A stretch of 8,126 nucleotides of DNA from an uncultured Gammaproteobacteria bacterium (lineage in GTDB: Bacteria > Pseudomonadota > Gammaproteobacteria > Pseudomonadales > Azotimanducaceae_A), in contig CAJWZG010000129.1 in assembly GCA_913049565.1 (NCBI GenBank), forward strand, positions 1 through 8,126, written 5' to 3'. The notes under the pieces are model-generated. The model was not told the DNA's origin. It saw only the letters and a list, made by a program, of their open reading frames with translations, and searched no databases. Within the stretch, counting starts at the first letter, position 1. The number at the start of each line of letters is the position of its first letter. Shown here one piece after another: positions 1 through 6,772 of this stretch. The position numbers and the translations under genes were made by a program.

Positions 1-1
1 G

Positions 2-3000
2 ACGATTTATGTTGGCAGATTCTCCAATTACTTCGATGGTGCGCCGGTCGTAGAGGTTGGTGGCCGCACATTTCCAGTTAACGTTGAGTATCGCGGGCAA
101 ACAGCAGCTGAAGATCAAGCACTGGTGCCGGTGTTGGAAGAGATAGACGCCAAACCGCTTGGGCCCGCGAGGGACGTGCTGGTCTTTTTCTCGGGCGAGC
201 GCGAGATTTTTGATGCGGCGCGGCAGTTGCGCAAGCACTTTTCGAATCGCTTTGAAATACTACCCCTCTACGCGCGCCTGTCTGCGGCCGACCAGCGCCG
301 AGTCTTTAGTCCGTCTTCTGCGCGACGCCGGATCGTGCTTGCAACCAACGTGGCTGAGACCTCTCTTACCGTGCCGAATATTGGTTACGTGGTTGATACG
401 GGCTTGGCGCGGGTTGCTCGTTATAGCTATCGCTCGAAACTGCAGCGCTTGCCTATTGAACCCATCAGTCAGGCAAGCGCCAATCAGCGCAAGGGTCGTT
501 GCGGTCGCGTCGCCCCGGGGATTTGCTATCGACTTTACGATGAGAGCGATTTTTTGGGGCGACCGGAGTTCACGGATGCCGAGATTCAGCGAGTAAATTT
601 AGCCTCAGTGGTGTTGCAGATGCAGGCCTTGGGGTTGGGCGATATTTACCGATTTCCCTTTATCGATCCACCAGAGCAGCGCGCCATCAAGGACGCTGTT
701 CGCCTGTTGGAAGAACTAAGGGCTATTGACAGAGGTAAGCTGTCTACCCAAGGCCGGATGATGGCTCGAATGCCGGTAGATCCAAGGCTCGCAGCAATGC
801 TATTAGCCTCAGCCAAGCAGGGTTGTTTAAGTGAGGTGCTCATTATCGTGTCGGCTCTCGCAGTGCAGGATGTTCGTGAGCGGCCAATCGAAAAAGCGCA
901 GACTGCGGATACGGCTCACGAGATGTTCCTCGACGAGCAATCTGACTTTTTGACCTATCTCAATCTGTGGCGCTGGATCGAGCAGCAGCGTAAAGAGCTA
1001 ACCAACAGCCGCTGGCAAACGTTACTCCGCAAGCGCTTCATCAATCCCATGCGGGTTCGCGAGTGGCGCGAAATACATCGCCAAATCAAGTCTGTTTGTA
1101 AAGAACAAGGTCTGAAAGGCAATGCACAACCTGCCAGTTTTCAGCGAATCCATGAGTCAATTTTGGTGGGTTCGCTGAGTCAGATTGGCATGCATGAAGA
1201 GCGGGGCAAGTATCTGGCTGCTCGCAATCAGCGCATGAATATTTTCCCCGGTTCGGCGCTGTCTAAACGTTCACCCAAGTGGATTGTCGCAGCGGAAATC
1301 GTTGAAACTCGGCGCGTGTTTGCGCGCTGTGTGGCCGCCATAGACAGTCGCTGGATAGAAGCTCACGCCCAGCACTTGCTGCGTCGAAAAGCCAGTGACC
1401 CCGTTTGGAGCTTAAAGCGCGGTGAGGTTGTGGCCTACGAAAGCATATCGCTGTATGGATTGGTGCTGGCTGAAAGAAGACCCGTGGCATACCACACCAT
1501 TGACCCCGATTTTTGCCGAGATCAATTGATTCGTGAGGGATTGGTGCGTGGTGCTGTGCAGGACCCGCCAGCATTCTTGCGTCATAATCTTGAACTAGCG
1601 GCGCGTATTATGGATGCCGAAGCCAAAGGGCGGCGTCGCGACCTATTGATCAGTGAAGACGATCTTTACGCTAAGTATTCACATGCGGTTCCGGCGTTTG
1701 TGTACCGGGTCAGTGATTTGCGCCATTGGTACAAAAAGCTATCGAAAGAAGAGAAAGCCGCTCTGTTCTTTGACGAAGCTGCATTGTTGCAGCGTTTGGA
1801 CATGTCGCCGACTGAACGTGATTTTCCGTCAGAGCTGACCTTAACGGGATTGCAGCTGCCGCTCAGTTACCGCTTTGCGCCCGGTGAGCGTGACGATGGA
1901 ATTACGGTCACGATACCCATTGGCGTGGTGCAGAACATCAGCCCCTCGGCACTAGAGTGGTCGGTACCGGGTATGTTGCCTGCGGTAATCGAGCAGTGGC
2001 TACGAGCGCTGCCGAAAAACAAGCGCAAAGCGTTGGCACCGTTGCCCGATAAGTTGCCGATTCTCAGTTCGAGGTTGCTTCGCAAGGATAGATATCGACA
2101 AGGTCGCTTGCTGTCATCACTTGCAGACCTGTTAAACGATCTGTTTCGTCTACAGATAGGTGCCGGGGATTGGGATGATCAGCGGCTCCCGGAGCATTTG
2201 CGACTTTATTGTAAGGTAGTGGATGAACAAGGCGTTGTGCAGGCGTCGGGTCGAGATTTACAAGCTCTTAAGGACCGGCTAAATATGCAAGCCTCGCCTG
2301 TGGCGGTGGATTTTTCGGACTACGAAACAACGGATATTCAAGTCTTTCCCGATACGTTGCCTGAACACATTGTGCTGCAAACCCGTGCAGGGCCAACGAT
2401 GGGTTTTCCCGGCATCGACTATGTGGCTGACATCTCATCTAAATCGCAGCCCAATAGAAAGTCAAAAGGTCGGATAAACGTCACCATGTTTCCTACGGCC
2501 ATTGAGAGAGATGTCGCCAATCGTCGGGGTTTTGCAAAGATGGCTCTGGTTTCGCTAGGTAAGCCCGCACAATTTTTTCGACGCGAACTAAGTAAACAAA
2601 AGCAACTTGGCCTTTACTTTGCCTCCCTTGGCAATGCCGAGACTCTTGCCGAACAGTTGATGCTAAGCGTTGCTTGGTATTGCTATTTCGATTCGCAGGA
2701 ACTGCCGAGGACGCGGTCAGACTTTGACGCTCGGTTGGCCGATCGGCGTGGCGCGCTTGCAGAGGTGTTTCAAATCACGCTTTCGAGTTTTGAAATGCTG
2801 CTGAAACTGCGTTTCGAATTGATAGGCCAACTCGAATCCATGCAATCACCGGGCTTGTTACCCAGTGTTGAAGATGTGCAGCGCCAGCTAGAACTCTTGG
2901 TTCCCAAGGATGTGCTCCTAGTCACACCGTGGCGGTTTTTGCCGAACTTGCCTTATTATTTGCAAGGTCTTAAGCATCGACTCGAACAATTGCGTGGCCA

Positions 3001-3265
3001 CGTACCCAAGGATCGCAAATTAATGCTAGAACTCGCACCTTTACAGAGTAGGGTCGAGGCGATCAAAATGTCGGAGCTCCATGATCCTGAAAAGGATACT
3101 GAACTGCATTTTTATTTGCAGGAGTTGAGGTTGAGAATGTTTGCCGAACCGATCGCGCTGCAAAAACGACCGCAGCCTGCATTCACCGGTGTCGATGGAA
3201 AAGTGTCGATGAAAAGACTACAAAAAAAGGTTCGACAAGAGGAACAGCGGGTTGGTTTGGCCTGA
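2..3265 (+). CDS. hrpA: ATP-dependent RNA helicase HrpA, C-terminal part (5' end outside window)
   Basis: This is the C-terminal 1087 residues of HrpA, a DEAH-box RNA helicase that in E. coli acts on mRNA and helps rescue stalled ribosomes. The frame is already open at base 2, where TIYVGRFSNYFDGAP matches the segment following the SAT motif. The ATG at 125 is therefore internal. The Walker A and DEAH motifs, about 210 residues upstream in the roughly 1300-residue family, lie off the left edge. Visible helicase C motifs are LVFFSGEREI (about 179-208), ATNVAETSLTV (341-373) and QRKGRCGR (485-508). A helicase-associated helical domain (about 660-920) and an OB-like segment (about 1150-1380) follow. 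The rest matches the long DUF3418 region typical of bacterial HrpA. It ends at TGA 3263-3265 with no frameshift. The next gene starts 69 bases later on the same strand, so readthrough transcription is plausible. Identity is secure; domain borders are approximate. Confidence 0.97.
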   Translation, partial: TIYVGRFSNYFDGAPVVEVGGRTFPVNVEYRGQTAAEDQALVPVLEEIDAKPLGPARDVLVFFSGEREIFDAARQLRKHFSNRFEILPLYARLSAADQRRVFSPSSARRRIVLATNVAETSLTVPNIGYVVDTGLARVARYSYRSKLQRLPIEPISQASANQRKGRCGRVAPGICYRLYDESDFLGRPEFTDAEIQRVNLASVVLQMQALGLGDIYRFPFIDPPEQRAIKDAVRLLEELRAIDRGKLSTQGRMMARMPVDPRLAAMLLASAKQGCLSEVLIIVSALAVQDVRERPIEKAQTADTAHEMFLDEQSDFLTYLNLWRWIEQQRKELTNSRWQTLLRKRFINPMRVREWREIHRQIKSVCKEQGLKGNAQPASFQRIHESILVGSLSQIGMHEERGKYLAARNQRMNIFPGSALSKRSPKWIVAAEIVETRRVFARCVAAIDSRWIEAHAQHLLRRKASDPVWSLKRGEVVAYESISLYGLVLAERRPVAYHTIDPDFCRDQLIREGLVRGAVQDPPAFLRHNLELAARIMDAEAKGRRRDLLISEDDLYAKYSHAVPAFVYRVSDLRHWYKKLSKEEKAALFFDEAALLQRLDMSPTERDFPSELTLTGLQLPLSYRFAPGERDDGITVTIPIGVVQNISPSALEWSVPGMLPAVIEQWLRALPKNKRKALAPLPDKLPILSSRLLRKDRYRQGRLLSSLADLLNDLFRLQIGAGDWDDQRLPEHLRLYCKVVDEQGVVQASGRDLQALKDRLNMQASPVAVDFSDYETTDIQVFPDTLPEHIVLQTRAGPTMGFPGIDYVADISSKSQPNRKSKGRINVTMFPTAIERDVANRRGFAKMALVSLGKPAQFFRRELSKQKQLGLYFASLGNAETLAEQLMLSVAWYCYFDSQELPRTRSDFDARLADRRGALAEVFQITLSSFEMLLKLRFELIGQLESMQSPGLLPSVEDVQRQLELLVPKDVLLVTPWRFLPNLPYYLQGLKHRLEQLRGHVPKDRKLMLELAPLQSRVEAIKMSELHDPEKDTELHFYLQELRLRMFAEPIALQKRPQPAFTGVDGKVSMKRLQKKVRQEEQRVGLA

Positions 3266-3334
3266 TCGTGCAGCCATCGGTCGAAGCCGAAAGATAATTG
3301 CTCATCGGATTGTGATGATGCCGAACGGTCGACC

Positions 3335-4462
3335 ATGAAAATTTTTGTCTTGTCTGCGCAAAGCCACGATCCTCGAATCGCTGAAATGTTGCAGCGAGCT
3401 GATTTTATTTATGAGTTTGTTTCGAACGCACAGCAAGTGCCCGTACACAGTTCTCCGGAGAGTGTACTCCTAGTACTTTGCAGCACACTAGAAGACTTGC
3501 TGGAGTGTCATCACCCCGCGTTAGCGCCAATTTTTTGCCAAGTGACTGATCTCGGTGCCCAGCAAATTCTCGATGCCTTGGGTTGCGGGGCCATCGATTG
3601 TTGGTCTCGCATGATGCCTGCTGACGAACTGAAAACCCGTGCATCAGCCCTGTTGTTGCGATTACAGCGCACTCGTGATTCTAACCAGCGACTGCGACAC
3701 GAAGATGAGGCAGCAGCGCGCCTGTCGGATCTGGAGAAAGAGCTCCATGAAGATCAAAGAGCTGGGCAGAGCATTCAGCTAGGTATGCTGCCCACTCAAC
3801 ATAAGGATATGCACCATTATCGGTTCTCCCGATGGGTTCAGCCCTCGCTTATCTTGAGTGGCGATTTCATTGATTACTTTCCCCTTCAAGAGCGATACCT
3901 TGCTTGTTTTTTGGCCGACGTTGCGGGTCATGGCGCCTCGTCTGCCTTGCTTACCGTCATGCTTAAAAATATTTCGTGGCGGCTACAGCAAAAATTTGGT
4001 TTGCCGCGTGTTGAGTCGCCCGGAGACATGTTGGGCTGGATCAACGAAACGCTGATAGGGCAGAGAATCGAAAAGCATGTGGCCATGTTTCTCGGCATTA
4101 TCGATAAAGAGACCGATACGCTGCATTACAGTATGGCTGCACAGTATCCGCCAGTGCTGCTCCGTTCGGCCAATGGAGAAATTCAGCAGCTTCACCAAGA
4201 GGCAAAACCGCTGGGCTTGTTCCCCGGGGCGACCTATCAGTCCGATCATGTGAGCTTCGACGAAGGAAGCACGCTGTACGTGTTCTCGGACGGTGTGATG
4301 GATTGCTTGGCACCCGCAGGGTTCGATGAGAAGGAACGAGCCTTGGAGTCGCTGGTACATTCCCTAGCCGACCCGATCAAGCTTTGGAGCCGGTTGTGTG
4401 AGTCACTAAAAAATTTGGATGACACTAGTTTACTGACTGTACAGCGAGAAAGATCGGCGTAA
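3335..4462 (+). CDS. RssB-like PP2C (SpoIIE-type) serine phosphatase with degenerate receiver domain
   Basis: The 375-residue protein matches the architecture of pseudomonad RssB: receiver (about 1-105), helical linker (about 108-148, containing LHEDQRAGQSIQLGMLP), then a SpoIIE/PP2C phosphatase (about 160-372). The phosphatase keeps its metal-binding acids: SGDFID (D177, D180), ADVAGHG (D195), FSDGVMD (D319, D323) and DDTSLL (D362, D363). It should therefore be an active Mn/Mg-dependent phosphoserine/threonine phosphatase. The receiver keeps only the fold pattern. The acidic pair aligns with S10/H11, the phospho-acceptor with V47, and the conserved lysine with R92, so aspartyl phosphorylation looks lost. 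The likely substrate is the STAS protein encoded just downstream. The ATG at 3335 begins at receiver strand 1 and has no strong Shine-Dalgarno. No other in-frame start exists between hrpA's stop and it. The protein is cytoplasmic, with no signal peptide or membrane span. Phosphatase identity is firm. A role in sigma-factor control, perhaps of RpoS, is inferred from relatives. Confidence 0.9.
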   Translation: MKIFVLSAQSHDPRIAEMLQRADFIYEFVSNAQQVPVHSSPESVLLVLCSTLEDLLECHHPALAPIFCQVTDLGAQQILDALGCGAIDCWSRMMPADELKTRASALLLRLQRTRDSNQRLRHEDEAAARLSDLEKELHEDQRAGQSIQLGMLPTQHKDMHHYRFSRWVQPSLILSGDFIDYFPLQERYLACFLADVAGHGASSALLTVMLKNISWRLQQKFGLPRVESPGDMLGWINETLIGQRIEKHVAMFLGIIDKETDTLHYSMAAQYPPVLLRSANGEIQQLHQEAKPLGLFPGATYQSDHVSFDEGSTLYVFSDGVMDCLAPAGFDEKERALESLVHSLADPIKLWSRLCESLKNLDDTSLLTVQRERSA

Positions 4463-4487
4463 TATCCGCGCGGTGTGAGACCCAATT

Positions 4488-4495
4488 GGGGGAAG
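4488..4495 (+). promoter_or_regulatory. Purine-rich ribosome binding site favouring TTG 4501
   Basis: GGGGGAAG lies 5 bases before TTG 4501 and inside the first codons of the alternative TTG 4486. It is the best Shine-Dalgarno-like sequence between the phosphatase stop (4462) and the STAS domain, and it is why the later TTG is preferred. Confidence 0.4.
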
Positions 4496-4500
4496 TACAG

Positions 4501-5016
4501 TTGCAGGGCAGTATTTGCGCTGGAGATTTTGAAGGAACCCACGTCCTTCGTTTTCACGGCGATGTGAGGGTTCCGCAGTGCGCCTCGTTAGACGCTTATT
4601 GCGAGAACATGTTGCAGGATCCGCAATTCCATGCGGTCGTGATTGATCTTGAATCCACAGATAATCTGGACAGCACAACCTTGGGCTGTCTAGCGCGGTT
4701 GTCTATTCGCGTTAAGAAGCTCAATCAACGTTTGCCAACGCTGATATGTAGTTCGCTAAACCTGCGCAAAGTGCTTGCCAGTATGGGGTTTCAAGATGTG
4801 TTCATGATTGTCGATCAAGCGGCCTATCAGACGCTGTCTCTGCCCGCATTGCCAGAAGGGATCGAGCTACCCGCCGGCACAGATTTGGCGATTGAGAGCA
4901 CGCGGGCACGAGTGATAGCAGCGCATAAGCAATTGATGGCGTTGAATACAAGGAATGCGGAAACCTTTAAAGAGCTGGTGGCTGCTCTTGAGAATGAGCA
5001 GAGCGATCACGTCTGA
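4501..5016 (+). CDS. STAS-domain anti-sigma-factor antagonist (RssC-like)
   Basis: This is a STAS-domain protein of 171 residues from TTG 4501, or 176 from TTG 4486. The segment FHGDVRV followed by a VVIDLEST strand and NLDSTTLGCLARL is the anti-anti-sigma signature. The serine (codon 4672-4674) or adjacent threonines of DSTTLG are the expected phosphorylation site. LRKVLASMGFQDVFMIV is the usual end of the STAS fold. A helical tail of about 45 residues follows, as I recall for pseudomonad RssC proteins. Known relatives bind an anti-sigma factor or kinase when dephosphorylated by a partner PP2C phosphatase; here the gene immediately upstream (stop at 4462) is that phosphatase. I prefer TTG 4501 because GGGGGAAG sits 5 bases upstream and the length before GDVR fits the family. 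TTG 4486 has only a weak GAG. No ATG start is available. The family is secure, but which sigma factor it controls cannot be read here. Confidence 0.87.
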   Translation: MQGSICAGDFEGTHVLRFHGDVRVPQCASLDAYCENMLQDPQFHAVVIDLESTDNLDSTTLGCLARLSIRVKKLNQRLPTLICSSLNLRKVLASMGFQDVFMIVDQAAYQTLSLPALPEGIELPAGTDLAIESTRARVIAAHKQLMALNTRNAETFKELVAALENEQSDHV

Positions 5017-5021
5017 AGCCT

Positions 5022-5041
5022 GACCGCGCTGCGGATTTATT
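5022..5041 (+). terminator. Very weak possible terminator between convergent genes
   Basis: A four-pair GC stem (CCGC 5024-5027 with GCGG 5031-5034, loop GCT) is followed by an AT-rich run, ATTTATTTT. It lies in the 25-base gap between the STAS gene and the convergent TerB-like gene, where a terminator would be expected. The stem is too short for confidence. Confidence 0.2.
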
Positions 5042-5482
5042 TTACGACTCTGCTTTTGCCAGCAACTTGGCTTCGATGAATCGGCTGTGGCTGAGATAGA
5101 GCAAGTCTGACGCCTTGCGTATGATGTGTTCCTCGAACTTATCGATACGGTCATCCGCCAGTGCCAGTCGCCATAATGCGTGCACGACGTTAAAGCGCTC
5201 CTCCTCACCTAAGTGCTCATTTAAGTAGGTTGTGTACGGGTGTAAGCCGACGCTTGTACCTAAGCGACTCTGGGCATCCGCAATCAGCGCGTCCGCTTTT
5301 GTGGCATCAAGACCATACAGTTCCTTCAACAGACGTTTTGTCTCGTCAATCTCAACGTCCTCAACGCTGTGATCCGACCATGACACCTCGAGCATCAGTG
5401 ACGCAGCGGCTAGGTCAATTTCAATCGAGGGTTCTTGTGTCTGTTCTTCGCCGGCGAACAAGGCGCGTAATTTATCCAGCAT
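5042..5482 (-). CDS. TerB-like (tellurite resistance TerB family) helical protein
   Basis: The 146-residue acidic, helical, soluble protein has two TerB-type half-repeats. The first is about residues 23-60 (AAASLMLEVSWSDHSVED, then E and D residues). The second is about 99-140 (VVHALWRLALADDRIDKFEE). Each has the pattern of a small helix, an acidic D-x-x-(I/V)-x-x-x-E stretch and another helix, which in TerB proteins is linked to divalent metal binding. Standalone proteins like this are common in proteobacteria and have no established biochemical role. No other ter genes are present, so tellurite resistance should not be assumed. The ATG at 5482-5480 overlaps the end of dusA by 11 bases, and only a poor Shine-Dalgarno (GAAGA) lies upstream, so translation is probably coupled to dusA. 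The gene ends 25 bases from the convergent STAS gene. The family call is good; the function is unknown. Confidence 0.85.
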   Translation of the reverse strand: MLDKLRALFAGEEQTQEPSIEIDLAAASLMLEVSWSDHSVEDVEIDETKRLLKELYGLDATKADALIADAQSRLGTSVGLHPYTTYLNEHLGEEERFNVVHALWRLALADDRIDKFEEHIIRKASDLLYLSHSRFIEAKLLAKAES

Positions 5483-6503
5483 TCAACATGTCTTCGTAGG
5501 GTGGGTGGGAGGACCGGTGTTGCTCCTTGATAACACGAATCGCGTCGTGCACTAAATCGATATTGTTCATTTTGAGTTGCTTCGCATCACTCAAGATCTG
5601 GCGAAAACGCCGGGCTCCTCGCTGGCCATTGAACGAATGCAGCAGGTGTTTAGTGAGAACATTAAGTTTGATGCCGGCCTCAAGCTGAGAATTCATGTAA
5701 TCAACGTATCGGTCTACCACCACAGTTTCGTCGAGCTCGAATGAGGGGTTGAAAAGAGCGGCTTCCAGCGCGCTCAGAAGTCGCGGGCTGTGATAGGCGG
5801 CACGACCAATCATTACGCCATCGGCCCATTGCAATAATTCGAGCGCTTCGCTTACCTGTGTAACGCCACCGTTCATCACTAATTCTAAGTTTGGGTACCG
5901 GTCTTTGATGGCCATACCTTTCTCAGGCGTTAGCGGCGGGATGTCGCGGTTTTGCGCCGGTGTCAGCCCCCCCAGCACGGCGACGCGAGCGTGCAGGTAC
6001 AGACGTGAGCACCCTGCTTCAATGACTCGATCAACGAAGCGATGCAAAAAATCTGTGGAACAAAAAGCGGTCGGTTCTTCTTTTAAGACGACTCCAGTTC
6101 GGCATTTTACCGTGACAGGTATCGAACAAGCGGCCTGCATGGATTGCACGCAGTCAGCTACCAGTTCGGGTTGCTGCATCAAGCAGGCACCAAAGGTACC
6201 TTTTTGCACGCGATCCGAGGGGCAGCCAACATTGATGTTTACCTCGTTGAATCCAACGGCCTCGGCCATTGCGGCGCATTCGGCCATAGCGACGGGGTCA
6301 CTGCCGCCAAGTTGAACAGCGACCGGGTGCTCGCATTCATTAAATGCCAGCAAGTGGTGTTGTTCGCCGTAAAGAAGCGCACCGGTCGTAATCATTTCGG
6401 TAAACAACAGAGCGGATGGTGAGTACTGACGATGCAAAAAACGGCAGTGCCGGTCAGTCCAGGCCATCATGGGGGCGGCCGCAAGAATCTTTCTGTTGCT
6501 CAA
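5472..6503 (-). CDS. dusA: tRNA-dihydrouridine(20/20a) synthase DusA
   Basis: DusA uses FMN and NADPH to reduce uridine 20/20a in the D-loop of tRNAs. The 343-residue protein has the subfamily hallmarks in order: APMMAWTDRHCRF (residues 10-22), TEMITTGAL (35-43), VAVQLGGSDP (61-70), NVGCPSDRVQ with catalytic cysteine C94, FGACLM (104-109), VTVKCR (130-135), LHAR (170-173), NRDIPPL (185-191), MNGG (210-213) and MIGR (231-234) for FMN phosphate. The C-terminal helical tRNA-binding part (about 255-325) is present. The segment after VKCR (residues 136-150) is some six residues longer than in E. coli by hand alignment. The TTG start at 6503-6501 has TGAGAGA six bases upstream and places the FMN-binding PMMAWTD motif at residue 11, as expected. 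The gene overlaps the TerB-like gene and diverges from lpxC. The call is secure. Confidence 0.96.
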   Translation of the reverse strand: MSNRKILAAAPMMAWTDRHCRFLHRQYSPSALLFTEMITTGALLYGEQHHLLAFNECEHPVAVQLGGSDPVAMAECAAMAEAVGFNEVNINVGCPSDRVQKGTFGACLMQQPELVADCVQSMQAACSIPVTVKCRTGVVLKEEPTAFCSTDFLHRFVDRVIEAGCSRLYLHARVAVLGGLTPAQNRDIPPLTPEKGMAIKDRYPNLELVMNGGVTQVSEALELLQWADGVMIGRAAYHSPRLLSALEAALFNPSFELDETVVVDRYVDYMNSQLEAGIKLNVLTKHLLHSFNGQRGARRFRQILSDAKQLKMNNIDLVHDAIRVIKEQHRSSHPPYEDMLNAG

Positions 6504-6508
6504 GGTTT

Positions 6509-6515
6509 TCTCTCA
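6509..6515 (-). promoter_or_regulatory. Ribosome binding site for the TTG start of dusA
   Basis: On the minus strand TGAGAGA ends about five to six bases before TTG 6503-6501. This supports TTG as the true start, since no ATG or GTG start precedes the PMMAWTD motif at a sensible distance. Confidence 0.5.
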
Positions 6516-6667
6516 AACAGCGTTTGGTGGCAGTGCCGATGGCGAAAGTTTAGCAGTTCGCACGACGTCACGGGCAGCGAAATCGTCAAGCATACTGTTA
6601 ACCCAAACGGTGGTACGCCTGTGTAACATTTTGTTTCACTTTTAAACGAGTTTGTCTCCACTTTTCC

Positions 6668-6696
6668 TTCATATTAATCTTTGAGCTGTGTAGTAT
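6668..6696 (+). promoter_or_regulatory. Candidate sigma-70 promoter for lpxC
   Basis: TTCATA (6668-6673) and TAGTAT (6691-6696) are separated by 17 bases. Each matches four of six consensus positions, and the region just upstream is AT-rich. Transcription would start near 6703, leaving a leader of about 70 bases. A competing pair is TTGTCT (6652-6657) with TAATCT (6675-6680), also 17 bases apart. No convincing promoter for dusA on the opposite strand was found in this 269-base divergent region. Confidence 0.3.
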
Positions 6697-6735
6697 CCGG
6701 CATGGGGAGTAACTGCGTCGCGTAGTTGTTGCCCT

Positions 6736-6745
6736 GGAGGAAGAG
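6736..6745 (+). promoter_or_regulatory. Strong Shine-Dalgarno-like sequence with no start codon at normal spacing
   Basis: GGAGGAAGAG is the best Shine-Dalgarno match in the divergent region, but no ATG, GTG or TTG follows at 4-12 bases; the next bases are TTTTTAAGCACC. The lpxC ATG (6773) is 27 bases beyond its end. It could be chance, or a ribosome standby or regulatory site in the lpxC leader. Confidence 0.3.
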
Positions 6746-6772
6746 TTTTTAAGCACCCGCTGTGAGCCGTCA

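Noticed and set aside
125..127. The ATG/GTG-like start region near 125 as the beginning of a complete helicase gene.
   Set aside because: The frame is open and homologous to HrpA from base 2, and helicase motifs I-III are missing, so the gene simply begins outside the window.
1263..1574. Various antisense and alternate-frame open stretches inside hrpA, the phosphatase, dusA and lpxC.
   Set aside because: They lie wholly inside genes with clear homology, have no recognisable domains, and are explained as coding shadows.
3293..3298. GATAAT as a -10 box for a separate promoter of the phosphatase gene.
   Set aside because: No -35-like hexamer lies 16-18 bases upstream, so a promoter here is not supported.
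5042..5482. A tellurite resistance function for the TerB-like protein.
   Set aside because: No terZACDEF genes are nearby and isolated TerB domains occur in many unrelated contexts.
5973..5993. DusA reads HARVAVL where E. coli has HARKAWL, suggesting loss of a lysine near the tRNA.
   Set aside because: From memory, pseudomonad DusA proteins carry HARIAIL-like sequence at this site, so the substitution is probably normal variation within the family.
6564..6569. GACGTC palindrome in the divergent dusA-lpxC region as an operator.
   Set aside because: The symmetry does not extend beyond six bases and there is no second copy, so it is too short to call a binding site.
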